Shown one piece after another: positions 18,295-27,880 of a stretch of 64,000 nucleotides of DNA. The notes under the pieces are model-generated. The model saw only the letters and a program-made list of their open reading frames with translations, did no database searches and was not told the origin of the DNA. Position 1 is the stretch's first letter; every line of letters begins with the position of its first letter. The position numbers and the translations under genes are program-made. The stretch comes from an uncultured Elusimicrobiales bacterium (GTDB lineage Bacteria > Elusimicrobiota > Elusimicrobia > Elusimicrobiales > Elusimicrobiaceae): positions 1 through 64,000 of the forward strand of contig CALUXB010000001.1 of the NCBI GenBank assembly GCA_944324645.1, in the 5' to 3' direction.

Positions 18295-19449
18295 ATGCAA
18301 GAAGAGCTAACTTTTGCCGCCGCGGTAATTGTAGCCGGCGGGCTAGGCAAGCGGATGGGCCGCCCCAAACAGTTGTTGCCTTTGGCGGGCCGGCCGGTGT
18401 TGGTGCGTGCGGTGGAGGCATTTAAAAAGATTCCGTCCGTGCGGCAAATTGTGGTGGTAACCGCTGCAGAGAACCGCGAAACCCTCAAAAAATTTTTCCC
18501 TGATTTAATTTTTGCCCAACCGGGGCCGACCCGTATGGCTTCGGTCATCAATGGCGTACAACTATTAGACCACCGGGTACAGGCCGTAGCCGTGCACGAC
18601 GGGGCGCGCCCGCTGGTGGACCCGCAGGCCGCCGCCCGTTGTTTGCGGCGCGGTTTTGCAGATGGGGCAGCGGTGCTGGCTGTGCCCGTTAAAGATACAG
18701 TAAAACAGGTGCGTTCCGGCGCGGTGGAACAGACGCTGGAGCGCAGCAGTTTGTGGGCGGCTCAAACGCCCCAATGTTACCGGGCGGAAATTCTGCGCCG
18801 GGCTTTAGACAAATTTGGACATTTGCAGGACGCTACCGATGAATCCCAGTTAGTAGAACGGCTGGGTGTAAGCGTCAAGATAGAACCCTCTGATTATAGA
18901 AATTTAAAAATTACCACGCCGGAGGATTTAGTAATGGCGGAAGCATTTTTTAATACCTCCGCCCGTCAACGCACGGGCTTTGGCTTTGATTTGCACCGAA
19001 TGGCGGCGGGCCGCAAGTTTATTATTGGCGGCGTGGAACTGCCGCACAGCAAAGGTTTTGTGGGCCACAGCGACGGCGATGTAGTGCTGCACGCAGTGTG
19101 CGACGCGATATTGGGTGCGCTGTGCCAGGGGGAAATCGGCCTGCTTTTCCCGCCGTCCGACCCTGCTATAGAGGGCATAGACAGCCGGAAAATTGCCAAG
19201 CGCGTGCTGCAAATTGTGCGCGAAAACCAGGCGCAAATTACGCATATGGACGTTACCCTAATTACCCAAGAGCCCAAAATCAGCCCGCATTATGCCGCGG
19301 TGCGTGCCTCTTTGGCTCAAATTTTTGAAATGAACGAAAAAGACGTAAGTTTTAAATCTAAAAGCCACGAACACGTGGGCGAAATAGGCCGCGGGGAAGC
19401 GGCTATGTGCCACGCGGTGGTAAGTTTGATTATTGGAGAAAGCAAATGA
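18295..19449 (+). CDS. ispDF: Fused IspD-IspF enzyme of the MEP isoprenoid pathway
   Basis: The 384-residue protein is a fusion. Residues 1 to about 220 are IspD (2-C-methyl-D-erythritol 4-phosphate cytidylyltransferase) with VIVAGGLGKRMGRPKQLLP and VHDGARPLVDP. Residues about 228-384 are IspF (MEcPP synthase) with metal-binding DLH, GHSDGDVVLHAVCDAILGA and the C-terminal KSKSHEHVGEIGRGEA. The two catalyse non-consecutive MEP steps, bridged by IspE. The ATG at 18295 is preferred to an upstream in-frame start overlapping the previous gene. The stop overlaps the next ATG by 4 nt. Confidence 0.96.
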   Translation: MQEELTFAAAVIVAGGLGKRMGRPKQLLPLAGRPVLVRAVEAFKKIPSVRQIVVVTAAENRETLKKFFPDLIFAQPGPTRMASVINGVQLLDHRVQAVAVHDGARPLVDPQAAARCLRRGFADGAAVLAVPVKDTVKQVRSGAVEQTLERSSLWAAQTPQCYRAEILRRALDKFGHLQDATDESQLVERLGVSVKIEPSDYRNLKITTPEDLVMAEAFFNTSARQRTGFGFDLHRMAAGRKFIIGGVELPHSKGFVGHSDGDVVLHAVCDAILGALCQGEIGLLFPPSDPAIEGIDSRKIAKRVLQIVRENQAQITHMDVTLITQEPKISPHYAAVRASLAQIFEMNEKDVSFKSKSHEHVGEIGRGEAAMCHAVVSLIIGESK

Positions 19450-20024
19450 AAAAAACCCTTTTATTTTGCACCTTGGGCGCTTTGTTAACAGCTGCCTGCA
19501 GCACGGTGGACTATACCTCTAACCGCAAGCTCAAAGGCATTGACTATTCCTCCTATGAAAATCCGTCCGGTTTTATGGGAGATAATTATTACGGGGAACT
19601 GCCCGCCCCCAGCATTTTAGATGAATATGGTCAGCCGCAGGAAGAAACCGTAGATGAAAGCCAGGACTTTACTTCAGAGGAAATTGCCGCTTCGTACGGG
19701 CGCTATACCGATGTAACGGTGGTGGCGGCGGCCAAGCGGGTCAAGCTGGGCTCTTCGGCTAATTCCAAAAATATGGCCCTTTTTCAAAAAGCGTTAGATG
19801 AGGCTTATAAACAGGCGCTGCGCACCTACCGTCCGGCAGGATTTACCTACTCTATCGCCAGTGTAGGAGCGGTCAATCCGCTCTCTGACATTGAAGTGAG
19901 CTGTATCTTAGGCGAACAGGCCGCCAACGAAGTGGGCCAAAGCACCTGCAATCTGTTTTTTGACACATTGGTAAAACAATACAACACGTTACTAAAAGAG
20001 GCGCAGAACAATGCAGCTTTATAA
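19446..20024 (+). CDS. Lipoprotein of unknown function
   Basis: The 192-residue product starts with MKKTLLFCTLGALLTAAC, a lipoprotein signal with lipobox LTAAC. The mature protein begins with a Tyr/Ser/Gly-rich disordered stretch, then an acidic segment (EETVDESQDFTSEE), then a folded-looking domain (KALDEAYKQALRTYRPAGF...DIEVSCILGE). It is tightly embedded: ATG overlaps the ispDF stop, and its end overlaps cysS by 14 nt. No family recognised. Confidence 0.8.
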   Translation: MKKTLLFCTLGALLTAACSTVDYTSNRKLKGIDYSSYENPSGFMGDNYYGELPAPSILDEYGQPQEETVDESQDFTSEEIAASYGRYTDVTVVAAAKRVKLGSSANSKNMALFQKALDEAYKQALRTYRPAGFTYSIASVGAVNPLSDIEVSCILGEQAANEVGQSTCNLFFDTLVKQYNTLLKEAQNNAAL

Positions 20025-21417
20025 TACCGAAACCCGCCGCAAAGACACTTTTACCCCGCTTCACAGCCAAGAAGCTACGATGTACTGCTGCGGCCCCACG
20101 GTCTACAATTATGCGCACATCGGCAATATGCGTACCTATATTTTTGAAGATTTGCTGGCGCGCACCATTCGTTTGAATATGCCGCTTAAACACGTGATGA
20201 ACGTGACCGATGTGGGGCACCTGGTTTCTGACGGGGACGAAGGGGAAGATAAAATGGAAGTGGCCACCACGCGCGAAGGCAAAAGCGCCTGGGAGATTGC
20301 CAAATTCTACGAGCAGAAATTCTTTGAAGATTTTGACGCTTTGCACTGCACCCGCCCTACGGTTATCAGCCGCGCCACGGCACATATACCGGAAATGATT
20401 GCCCTGGTAAAAACGTTGGAAGAAAAGGGCTACACCTACCGCACTTCTGACGGGATTTATTATGACACGTCCAAATTCCCCCGCTACGACGCTTTGGTGG
20501 GCCGCAGCCGCTTGGAAGGCTTGCGCGGCGGGGCGCGGGTGGAAATGAGTGACGAGAAGAAAAACCCCACCGATTTTGCCCTGTGGAAGTTTTCCCCCAA
20601 AGACAAAAAACGTCAAATGGAGTGGGACAGCCCCTGGGGGGTTGGCTTTCCGGGGTGGCATATAGAATGCTCCGCTATGGCGATGAAGTATTTAGGCCCG
20701 ACGGTGGACATTCATTGCGGCGGCATAGACCACGTGTCCGTGCACCACACCAATGAAATTGCCCAAAGTGAAGCCGCCACCGGCCAGCAATATGTGCGTT
20801 TTTGGGTACACGGGGAATTTTTGGTGTTGCGTGCGGGCAAGATGTCTAAGTCCGGCGGTACGTTTGTCACGCTGCAAACTTTGCGCGATAAAGGCTATGA
20901 CCCGTTGGATTACCGCTATTTGTGTTTGATGGCGCATTACCGCACTCAGCTGGAATTTACCTATGAGGCGCTAGACGCCGCACGCAAAAGCCTGCAAATT
21001 CTGCGCCGCGAAGCCGCCAAAGCCGCTGAAACGGCGGACCGCCAGGCGGCTGTCTTGACGGCGGCATTGGAAGAAGCCAAAAACCGTTTCCGCGCCGCTA
21101 TGGAAGATGACTTAAACGCCCCCAAAGCCTTAGCTACTGTGTGGGAATATATGCGCGGGGCGGAACTGAACGCGGCAGAAAAAGTGGAGTTTTTGCGGTT
21201 TGCTGACGGTATTTTAGCTCTGGATTTATTCCGCGCGCCGCAGCCAGAACAGAGCGAAGAACTGCCGCCGCAAGTGCAGGAGTTGCTGCAGCAGCGTGCC
21301 CAGGCCCGCGCGGCAAAAGATTATAAAAAATCTGACGAGCTGCGCGCCGCTTTGGCTGCCGCCGGCTACAGCGTAAAAGATACCCCGCAAGGACAGAAAA
21401 CGGAGAAAATAAAATGA
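20011..21417 (+). CDS. cysS: Cysteinyl-tRNA synthetase
   Basis: The 468-residue class I synthetase shows the zinc site Cys in MYCCGPTVYNYAHIGNMRTY with the HIGH-type motif HIGN, the GWHIECSAMA zinc-ligand motif, and the KMSKS loop as GKMSKSGGTF. It charges tRNA-Cys with cysteine. Its frame begins inside the end of the lipoprotein gene, and its TGA overlaps the add start by 4 nt. Confidence 0.98.
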   Translation: MQLYNTETRRKDTFTPLHSQEATMYCCGPTVYNYAHIGNMRTYIFEDLLARTIRLNMPLKHVMNVTDVGHLVSDGDEGEDKMEVATTREGKSAWEIAKFYEQKFFEDFDALHCTRPTVISRATAHIPEMIALVKTLEEKGYTYRTSDGIYYDTSKFPRYDALVGRSRLEGLRGGARVEMSDEKKNPTDFALWKFSPKDKKRQMEWDSPWGVGFPGWHIECSAMAMKYLGPTVDIHCGGIDHVSVHHTNEIAQSEAATGQQYVRFWVHGEFLVLRAGKMSKSGGTFVTLQTLRDKGYDPLDYRYLCLMAHYRTQLEFTYEALDAARKSLQILRREAAKAAETADRQAAVLTAALEEAKNRFRAAMEDDLNAPKALATVWEYMRGAELNAAEKVEFLRFADGILALDLFRAPQPEQSEELPPQVQELLQQRAQARAAKDYKKSDELRAALAAAGYSVKDTPQGQKTEKIK

Positions 21418-22628
21418 ATAAAATAACCGCTGAATTTATCCGCCACATTCCCAAAGCGGATCTACACGTGCATTTAGACGGGTCGCTTCGTTTGTCCACC
21501 CTTATTGAGCTGGCTAAAAAGGAAGGGGTGGAACTGCCCGCTTATACCGAAAAGGGGCTGCGCGAAAAAGTATTTAAAAAACAATATGCCTCTTTGCCGG
21601 AATATCTGCAGGGGTTTAATTATACCACCGCTGTGATGCGCAATAAAGAAAATATAGAACGTATTGCCTATGAGCTGGGCCAAGACGCTATTGCCGAAGG
21701 CGTGCGCTATATGGAAGTGCGTTTTGCTCCGCAGCTGCACGCCAGCGAAAATTTGTCCGTAGCGGGGGCGGTGCGCGCGGTGGTGGCGGGTTTGAACCGG
21801 GCACAAAAAGAGCATAACGGCCAAGCTGACGTAAAAAGCGGCAAAGATTTACCCTTTTATTTTGGCGTTATTGTGTGCGCTATGCGCAGTTTTAATGCTT
21901 TTATGTCGCCGTATTATAAAAACCTTATTGGGGCGCTGTCGCAATATTCCAAGTCGGAAATTTTTGGAGTGGCGTCGCTGGAGCTGGCGCGCCTGGTGGT
22001 CAAACTGGCGCGGGAAGAGCATTTGCCTGTGGTGGGCTTTGATTTGGCGGGCGAAGAGGCCGGCTACCCCGCTTCCGACCACGTAGAAGCCTATAAATAT
22101 GTGCATAAAAACTTTATGCGCAAAACGGTCCATTCCGGCGAAGCCTACGGCCCGGAATCTATTTTCCAGGCTATTACGGACTGCTACGCCAACCGCATTG
22201 GCCACGGCACGCATTTGTTTGACGCGGAGATGATTAAAGACCGCAAAGTCAAAGATAAAAAAGCCTATGTGGAAGCCTTGGCAAACTATATCGCCAGCGA
22301 ACGCATTGGCGTAGAGGTCTGCCTGACCAGCAATTTGCAAACGTTGCCGGAAATCAAATCGGTTTCCAAGCACCCGGTGCGGGAAATGATTAAGCGCGGT
22401 CTTTCGGTCAGCATCGCCACAGATAACCGCCTAGTGTCTAATACGACAGTTAGCAAAGAGCTGGAGCTGCTGGTAAAGCATATCCCGCTGACGCGCAAAG
22501 AGTTTAAAAATATCGTTATAGCCGGCTTTAAAGGGGCGTTTTTCCCGGGTAGTTATATGGACCGGCGTATTTTTGTGCGCCAAGTCAGCAACCGCTATGA
22601 TGAACTGGTAAAAAAGTATTTGGACTAA
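21414..22628 (+). CDS. add: Adenosine deaminase family protein
   Basis: The 404-residue amidohydrolase shows the metal-binding ADLHVHLDGSL motif near residue 16, VHSGEAYGPESI near 245, RIGHGTHL near 265 and the final acidic motif as ATDNRLVSNTTVSKE, where many adenosine deaminases have TDDP. TDN-type variants occur in bacterial Add proteins, so activity is likely, but adenosine, deoxyadenosine and aminofutalosine cannot be told apart here. It overlaps cysS by 4 nt. Confidence 0.88.
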   Translation: MNKITAEFIRHIPKADLHVHLDGSLRLSTLIELAKKEGVELPAYTEKGLREKVFKKQYASLPEYLQGFNYTTAVMRNKENIERIAYELGQDAIAEGVRYMEVRFAPQLHASENLSVAGAVRAVVAGLNRAQKEHNGQADVKSGKDLPFYFGVIVCAMRSFNAFMSPYYKNLIGALSQYSKSEIFGVASLELARLVVKLAREEHLPVVGFDLAGEEAGYPASDHVEAYKYVHKNFMRKTVHSGEAYGPESIFQAITDCYANRIGHGTHLFDAEMIKDRKVKDKKAYVEALANYIASERIGVEVCLTSNLQTLPEIKSVSKHPVREMIKRGLSVSIATDNRLVSNTTVSKELELLVKHIPLTRKEFKNIVIAGFKGAFFPGSYMDRRIFVRQVSNRYDELVKKYLD

Positions 22629-22685
22629 AAATCTGATAAAAAAGACGTATAGAACAAACAAACTACAGAGAAAGAGGTGCTGCTA

Positions 22686-23177
22686 GTGAATAGGCAAAAA
22701 ATAAAAAATAAGAACTCTTTAAACACAAAGGGTTTTACTCTCATTGAGCTATTAGTGGTGGTATTGATTATTGGTATTTTGTCTGCTATTGCGTTGCCGC
22801 AATATACAAAGGCTGTCACTAAAGCCCGCTTTGCAGAGGCAATGATTAATTTAAAAGCCATTGCAGAAGCAGATAGACTGTGCCGTTTGGAAACAGATGC
22901 CGAAATGTGTAAAATTACAGACTTGGCGGTGACGATCCCTGGTACAGCAAATGAAGAAGACGCTACTATCACTACAGATAATTTTTTATATCGTGCTTCT
23001 GCCAATCCGGGAGGTGGACAGGCTCAAGCTTTATATCTGAAAGAGGATGTTTGTATCTCTATTTCAGATGATTGGGAGTTTGGAATTGTACAAAACGATG
23101 GATGTGTCGAAAAAGCGGCTTCTTATGATTACTCTAAATTATTGAACCTTCCTGAAACAGGCTCTCCTTGTTGTTAG
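22686..23177 (+). CDS. Type IV pilin-like / pseudopilin protein
   Basis: A 163-residue protein with a class III prepilin leader: Lys/Asn-rich residues 1-16 ending in KG, then FTLIELLVVVLIIGILSAIALPQY. Cleavage is expected between Gly16 and Phe17, with the conserved Glu at mature position 5. The C-terminal domain has four cysteines, ending in SPCC. The GTG at 22686 is chosen because AGAGGTG lies six bases upstream; GTG 22677 is an alternative. It follows add by 57 nt without a terminator and ends before a strong one. It probably forms part of a pilus or type II-like pseudopilus; assembly genes are not in the window. Confidence 0.85.
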   Translation: MNRQKIKNKNSLNTKGFTLIELLVVVLIIGILSAIALPQYTKAVTKARFAEAMINLKAIAEADRLCRLETDAEMCKITDLAVTIPGTANEEDATITTDNFLYRASANPGGGQAQALYLKEDVCISISDDWEFGIVQNDGCVEKAASYDYSKLLNLPETGSPCC

Positions 23178-23187
23178 TTTTTATAAA

Positions 23188-23217
23188 AACCCCCGCTTAC
23201 AAAGCGGGGGTTTTTTA
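23188..23217. terminator. Bidirectional terminator between pilin gene and lepA
   Basis: AACCCCCGCTT and AAGCGGGGGTT with loop ACA; T-runs on both strands. It ends the plus-strand pilin gene and the minus-strand lepA operon. Confidence 0.9.
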
Positions 23218-25044
23218 TTCTTCGTCAATCTTCAGCATAGCCACAAACGCTTCCTGCGGTATGTTTAAACTGCCGATAGACTTCATACGCTTTTTGCCTT
23301 CTTTCTGTTTTTCCAGCAGTTTGCGTTTGCGCGTAATATCGCCGCCGTAGCATTTGGCAATGACGTCTTTGCGGTAGGCGGGTATGGTTTCGCGTGCGAT
23401 GACTTTGCCGTTAATGGCCGCCTGCACCGCCACTTCAAATTGCTGCCGCCCGATAAGCTCTTTGAGTTTGGCGCACAGCGCACGGCCCTGGGTTTGGGCT
23501 TTGTCTTTATGTACCACCACAGACAGCGCGTCCACCGGCGTGCCGTGCAGCAGAATTTCCATCAGCACCACATCAGCACTGCGGAAGCCCGCCACCTCAT
23601 AGTCAAAAGAGGCGTAGCCTTTGGAAACGGATTTGAGCTTATTATAAAAATCAATCACCATTTCGCCCATTGGCATTTCATACTTGATGATAACGCGCTG
23701 GTTGGACAGGTGCTCCATATCCATAAAGGTGCCGCGTTTTTCTTTCAACAGCGTCATCACCCCGTCCATAAATTCCACCGGCGTAACAACTGTAATATGA
23801 ATGACCGGCTCTTTAATATCCACAATATCGCCGTGTGGGGGGAAGTTGGCCGGGTTGTCTATGATTTTATAGCCCGGGTCGTCGGGTGCGTCGGGCAAGG
23901 CCGCCAGCTCCTGCGGGTGGTTTTTGCGCGGGGTAAATTTGACGTGATAGACCACATTGGGTGCGGTGGCAATCAGGGAGAGGTTAAACTCCCGCTCCAG
24001 CCGTTCTTTGACAATTTCAATGTGCAAAATGCCCATAAACCCTAAGCGGAACCCAAAACCCAGCGCTTTGGACGTTTCGCTTTGGTAATGGAAAGAAGAA
24101 TCAGATAAATTCAGTTTTTCCAACGCGGTGCGCAGCAAGGGGAAATCCGTCGTTTCTACCGGGAAGATGCTGGCAAATACCACCGGCTTGGCGTCTGCAT
24201 AGCCCGGCAGCGGCGTTTGGGCGGGGCGGTCGGCCAGGGTAACCGTATCGCCTACCTTGACCTGGTGAATGTCTTTGATGCCCGCCACCAGATAACCCAC
24301 TTCGCCTGCGCTTAAAGAAGCCGCTTTATGCAGCTGTTTAGGCGTCATAAAACCCACTTCTTCCACTTTGTAGCTGGCGCCGGTAGCCATAAAGCGGATG
24401 GTTTGCCCGGCTTTTACGGTGCCGTCCACAATGCGCACATACATAATGACGCCGCGGAACGGGTCGTAAAAAGAGTCAAAAATCAACGCGCGCAGCGGCG
24501 CCTTGGGGTCGCCCTGTGGGGCAGGGATATCGGCAACAATGCGGTCCAAGAGATGTTCTATACCCATACCGGTTTTGGCGCTGACGCGCTCGGCTTCCAC
24601 CGGCTCACGCAAAATGTCCCACAGCTGTTCTTCCGAAGCGTCGGCATCGGATTGGGACAGATCTACTTTGTTCATTACGGGAATAATTTTCAGCCCCAAG
24701 CTTTGGGCCAAATGCGCGTGGGCCACGGTTTGCGCTTCCACCCCTTGCGAAGCGTCCACCAACAGCAGTACCCCTTCACAGGCGCGCAAAGAGCGGGCCA
24801 CTTCATAAGAAAAGTCCACGTGTCCTGGGGTGTCAATGAGATTTAAAATATAGTCTTTATATTGAATGCGCACGGCCTTGGCTTTAATCGTGATGCCGCG
24901 CTCACGCTCCAAGTCCATACCGTCTAGCAGTTGGGCTTGCATTTTGCGTTTGGGCACGGTGCCCGTGTCTTCCAATATGCGGTCAGAAAGGGTGGTTTTG
25001 CCGTGGTCTATATGGGCCACGATAGAAAAATTACGAATCTTCAT
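23215..25044 (-). CDS. lepA: Elongation factor 4 (LepA) GTPase
   Basis: The 609-residue GTPase shows G1 AHIDHGKTT, G2/G3 RERGITIKAKAV and DTPGHVDF, G4 MNKVDL, and the LepA-specific C-terminal region (QAAINGKVIARETIPAYRKDVIAKCYGGDITRK is typical). EF4 binds ribosomes and promotes back-translocation or initiation under stress. It is the last gene of the operon starting at hpf. Its ATG overlaps the ptsI end by 14 nt. Confidence 0.97.
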   Translation of the reverse strand: MKIRNFSIVAHIDHGKTTLSDRILEDTGTVPKRKMQAQLLDGMDLERERGITIKAKAVRIQYKDYILNLIDTPGHVDFSYEVARSLRACEGVLLLVDASQGVEAQTVAHAHLAQSLGLKIIPVMNKVDLSQSDADASEEQLWDILREPVEAERVSAKTGMGIEHLLDRIVADIPAPQGDPKAPLRALIFDSFYDPFRGVIMYVRIVDGTVKAGQTIRFMATGASYKVEEVGFMTPKQLHKAASLSAGEVGYLVAGIKDIHQVKVGDTVTLADRPAQTPLPGYADAKPVVFASIFPVETTDFPLLRTALEKLNLSDSSFHYQSETSKALGFGFRLGFMGILHIEIVKERLEREFNLSLIATAPNVVYHVKFTPRKNHPQELAALPDAPDDPGYKIIDNPANFPPHGDIVDIKEPVIHITVVTPVEFMDGVMTLLKEKRGTFMDMEHLSNQRVIIKYEMPMGEMVIDFYNKLKSVSKGYASFDYEVAGFRSADVVLMEILLHGTPVDALSVVVHKDKAQTQGRALCAKLKELIGRQQFEVAVQAAINGKVIARETIPAYRKDVIAKCYGGDITRKRKLLEKQKEGKKRMKSIGSLNIPQEAFVAMLKIDEE

Positions 25045-26773
25045 CTTGGTTCATTTGCTCTACTAAGCTGCGTATCTCTTCTGAGGAGGAGGCCAGCAAG
25101 GCCGCTTGGGCCGTGTCGGAGCAGGCTTCAAAATTTAAGTTGCGTATGCGGTTTTTAATGCGCAAAAACATACGCGGCGGCACAGACAGTATATCCACTT
25201 CCAGCCCCAGCAGCATAGGCACCATTTTAACATCGGAAGCAATTTCCCCGCAAATACTGACGGGGCGGCCCCGCTGGTGGGCGGTTTGGATAATTTGGTG
25301 TATCGTGCGCAATACGGCTGGGTGGCACGGGTCGTACATATGTGCCACTTCCGGATTGACGCGGTCCACCGCAATTAAATATTGTATCAAGTCATTGGTG
25401 CCTATGGAAAGAAAATCTATATCTCCTATCATACCGTCCAAAGCAATAGCGGCGGAGGGCACTTCAATCATAGCTCCCAGAGCAATTTTGTTAACAGGCT
25501 TCTTTCCTTCTTTGGCAAATTCTGCCAGCGCTTTATTGAGTGCGTCGCGCACGTGGCGCACTTCTTCTACGGAAGACACCATCGGAATCATAATTTTAAT
25601 TTGCGCGGGCACTTCGCAGGCAGTGCGCACAATGGCGCGCAGCTGGGTATGCATTAATTCGGGATTTTTTAAAAATAAGCGGATACCGCGGCAACCCATA
25701 AAGGGGTTGTTGTCTTTGTCAAATTCGTCCAGCGGGAAATCGGGTATTTTGTCGGCACCCAAATCCGCCAGGCGGATAGTGACGGGGCGCATATCAAACT
25801 TTTTGGCGGTGGAGAGATAAATCTGGTATTGCTCCAGCTCGCTGGGGGGCTGGGGAATATTCATATATAAAAATTCGGTACGCAGCAGCCCCAAGCCATC
25901 CGTAATCAGTTTTTTATTTTCTTTTGTATCGGTGCGCGGGTCAAAGTTCACCATCAGCTTGAAATTGCGCCCGTCCCCAGTAACAGTGGGCAGGTGATTG
26001 ATGGTTTGCAGCAGAGATTCTGCCTTTTTAATTTCGCGCTGGGTTTTTTTGTACCGGGCCAGGGTATAGCGGTCCGGACTGATAATCAGCAGGCCGTTTT
26101 CCCCGTCCACAATCACGGTGTCCCCTTCTTTTACTTGTTTGGCTGCATTAGACAAAGCCACTACTGCAGGCAACTTTAAGCTCTGCGCCAAAATGGCGGT
26201 GTGGCTGGTTTTGCCGCCCAAATCGGTACAGAAACCTATAATTTGGTTTTCTTGCAGGCTGATAGTGTCTGAGGGAAATAAATCGTGGGCAATTAAAATA
26301 GACGGGCGGCGGATAGAGGCCCAGAAAGCTCCTTTGTTTTCCTGCAAATTGCCCACCAAACGCTTGCCGACGTCAAAAATATCATTGCGTCGTTCTTTAA
26401 AAAACGGGTCGGATACTTTGTCAAAGGAAGACGCCAACTCCTGCAAAGTTTGGAAAATAGCCGCCTGCGCGGAGAAATGCTCTTTTTTTATTTTGGCGAT
26501 GGTGGCATCTTTGAGCATCGGGTCTTGCAAAATCATCTTATGCATAGACATCAGGTTGGCATATTCGCCCCCTAAGGTGTCGCGCAATTTTTTTTCGTTG
26601 GCGTCCAAATCCGCCAAGGTTTTTTCTACGGCCCGGCCAAATTTTCCGATTTCGCTTTTTACTTCGGTAGCTTCTATATGTTGGTTTGCTACGGCAAAAT
26701 CCGCCGTGGGCAACAATACAGCCGGCCCAATGGCCACACCGGGACTGGCGGGAACTCCTTTGATTACAAACAT
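25031..26773 (-). CDS. ptsI: PTS enzyme I (phosphoenolpyruvate-protein phosphotransferase)
   Basis: The 580-residue protein is full length for enzyme I. It begins with GVPASPGVAIGPAV, carries the phosphorylated His in GGKTSHTAILA, and has the PEP-binding barrel motifs LLRTEFLYM, GCRGIRLFL, MIPMV and FLSIGTNDLIQY. Enzyme I takes phosphate from PEP and passes it to HPr His15. It is encoded directly after ptsH (one base between stop and start region) and overlaps lepA. Confidence 0.97.
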   Translation of the reverse strand: MFVIKGVPASPGVAIGPAVLLPTADFAVANQHIEATEVKSEIGKFGRAVEKTLADLDANEKKLRDTLGGEYANLMSMHKMILQDPMLKDATIAKIKKEHFSAQAAIFQTLQELASSFDKVSDPFFKERRNDIFDVGKRLVGNLQENKGAFWASIRRPSILIAHDLFPSDTISLQENQIIGFCTDLGGKTSHTAILAQSLKLPAVVALSNAAKQVKEGDTVIVDGENGLLIISPDRYTLARYKKTQREIKKAESLLQTINHLPTVTGDGRNFKLMVNFDPRTDTKENKKLITDGLGLLRTEFLYMNIPQPPSELEQYQIYLSTAKKFDMRPVTIRLADLGADKIPDFPLDEFDKDNNPFMGCRGIRLFLKNPELMHTQLRAIVRTACEVPAQIKIMIPMVSSVEEVRHVRDALNKALAEFAKEGKKPVNKIALGAMIEVPSAAIALDGMIGDIDFLSIGTNDLIQYLIAVDRVNPEVAHMYDPCHPAVLRTIHQIIQTAHQRGRPVSICGEIASDVKMVPMLLGLEVDILSVPPRMFLRIKNRIRNLNFEACSDTAQAALLASSSEEIRSLVEQMNQDEDS

Positions 26774-27043
26774 TTAGATTTCCTCATTAAATTTATCTGC
26801 AAACAACTGGGTAATAGCGGCACAGGCTTCTTTTTCATCTTTTCCATCGCAGCTCAAACGCAAAGTAGAACCATATTCGGCGGCCAGCATCATCACCCCC
26901 ATAATGCTTTTGGCGTTAATCTCTATGGGGCCTTTGGCAATTTTAATATCACATTCAAAATTACCTGCCGTTTGCGCCACCGTAGCAGCCGGGCGGGCGT
27001 GCAGCCCCAAGCGGTTAATAATTTTGATTTCTTGCGTAATCAC
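26774..27043 (-). CDS. ptsH: PTS phosphocarrier HPr with regulatory Ser46
   Basis: From the GTG at 27043 the protein is 89 residues, the usual HPr length, and numbering falls in register: His15 in NRLGLHARPA is the EI phosphorylation site and Ser46 in AKSIMGVMML is the site for HPr kinase. A longer frame from ATG 27070 would overlap the EIID gene; the GTG has AAGAGGA nine bases upstream. HPr hands phosphate to EIIA. Ser46 and the hprK gene in the same operon indicate Ser-P control of carbon flow. Confidence 0.93.
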   Translation of the reverse strand: MITQEIKIINRLGLHARPAATVAQTAGNFECDIKIAKGPIEINAKSIMGVMMLAAEYGSTLRLSCDGKDEKEACAAITQLFADKFNEEI

Positions 27044-27057
27044 AGAAAATGGTCCTC

Positions 27058-27876
27058 TTAAAAGAAACACACAATATTAAAAATCAGTACGGCCGTGATA
27101 TATAAATACACATTGGGAATGCGCAGCCGGCGTGTAATAAAAGAAAACATCACGAAAAATAATACCAATACCGCCCGGGCTACAAAATTTACATCTACGC
27201 GGATGCCGTTGAAAAAGCGGTACACGCCAAACAGAATCAATCCCACCGCAAAGAAAATGCCAATACGTTTGGCATTATAAATCGTGCGGTTCCAATCAAA
27301 GCGTGTCAGACCAAAACAAGAGCTATCATCTGATTCATAGCCAATTTTTATTCCTTGCCAGCGCACAAACAATGCCACCGTATTATAAACAAAAAAGGCA
27401 ACTGCTCCTGCCGTAAAGCCGTAGAGAATGGATACGGGGGGCATTTCTTCTATCTCAAAAAAATCCACCCCTAAAAGCATCCAAATAAATATGGCTAAGA
27501 GCAAAGTCAGCGGCTTGATAGACCCCCAAAACAACCGGTCCCCAATAGAGGCAGCCGTAATAGAAAGCCCACGCCGGGCACCGTTCCATTCGGCCACTTG
27601 TTCTTTATAATCGGTAACGGATTTGGCCCGGGCAATGTTTTCTTCCAGGTGCGCCATTGCCCCAAAGCAAAAAGAGGCCATCACGGGATGGGTATTAAAT
27701 GCTTCTAAATACCGATTAAGCACAGTAGGCAAGGCTTCTGGGTCATTTTTGTATAAACGCCGCAAAAACGGCATCATTACCAAGGCAAAACCCAAGTTCT
27801 GATATTTAACATAATTCCAGCCGGCTTGCAGGAAAAAAGAGCGGAAGAACATATTCATACGGAGCCAAAAGGGCAT
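27058..27876 (-). CDS. PTS mannose/fructose/sorbose-family component IID
   Basis: The 272-residue protein has EIID features: an N-terminal amphipathic stretch with FFLQAGWNYVKYQNLGFA, the conserved MPFLRRLY...NRYLEAFNTHPVMASFCFGAMAHLEE region, GDRLFWGSIKPL, and hydrophobic C-terminal helices. With IIC it forms the membrane channel of a mannose-type PTS. It lies four bases downstream of IIC and 14 nt before the ptsH start. Confidence 0.92.
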   Translation of the reverse strand: MPFWLRMNMFFRSFFLQAGWNYVKYQNLGFALVMMPFLRRLYKNDPEALPTVLNRYLEAFNTHPVMASFCFGAMAHLEENIARAKSVTDYKEQVAEWNGARRGLSITAASIGDRLFWGSIKPLTLLLAIFIWMLLGVDFFEIEEMPPVSILYGFTAGAVAFFVYNTVALFVRWQGIKIGYESDDSSCFGLTRFDWNRTIYNAKRIGIFFAVGLILFGVYRFFNGIRVDVNFVARAVLVLFFVMFSFITRRLRIPNVYLYITAVLIFNIVCFF

Positions 27877-27880
27877 ATTC

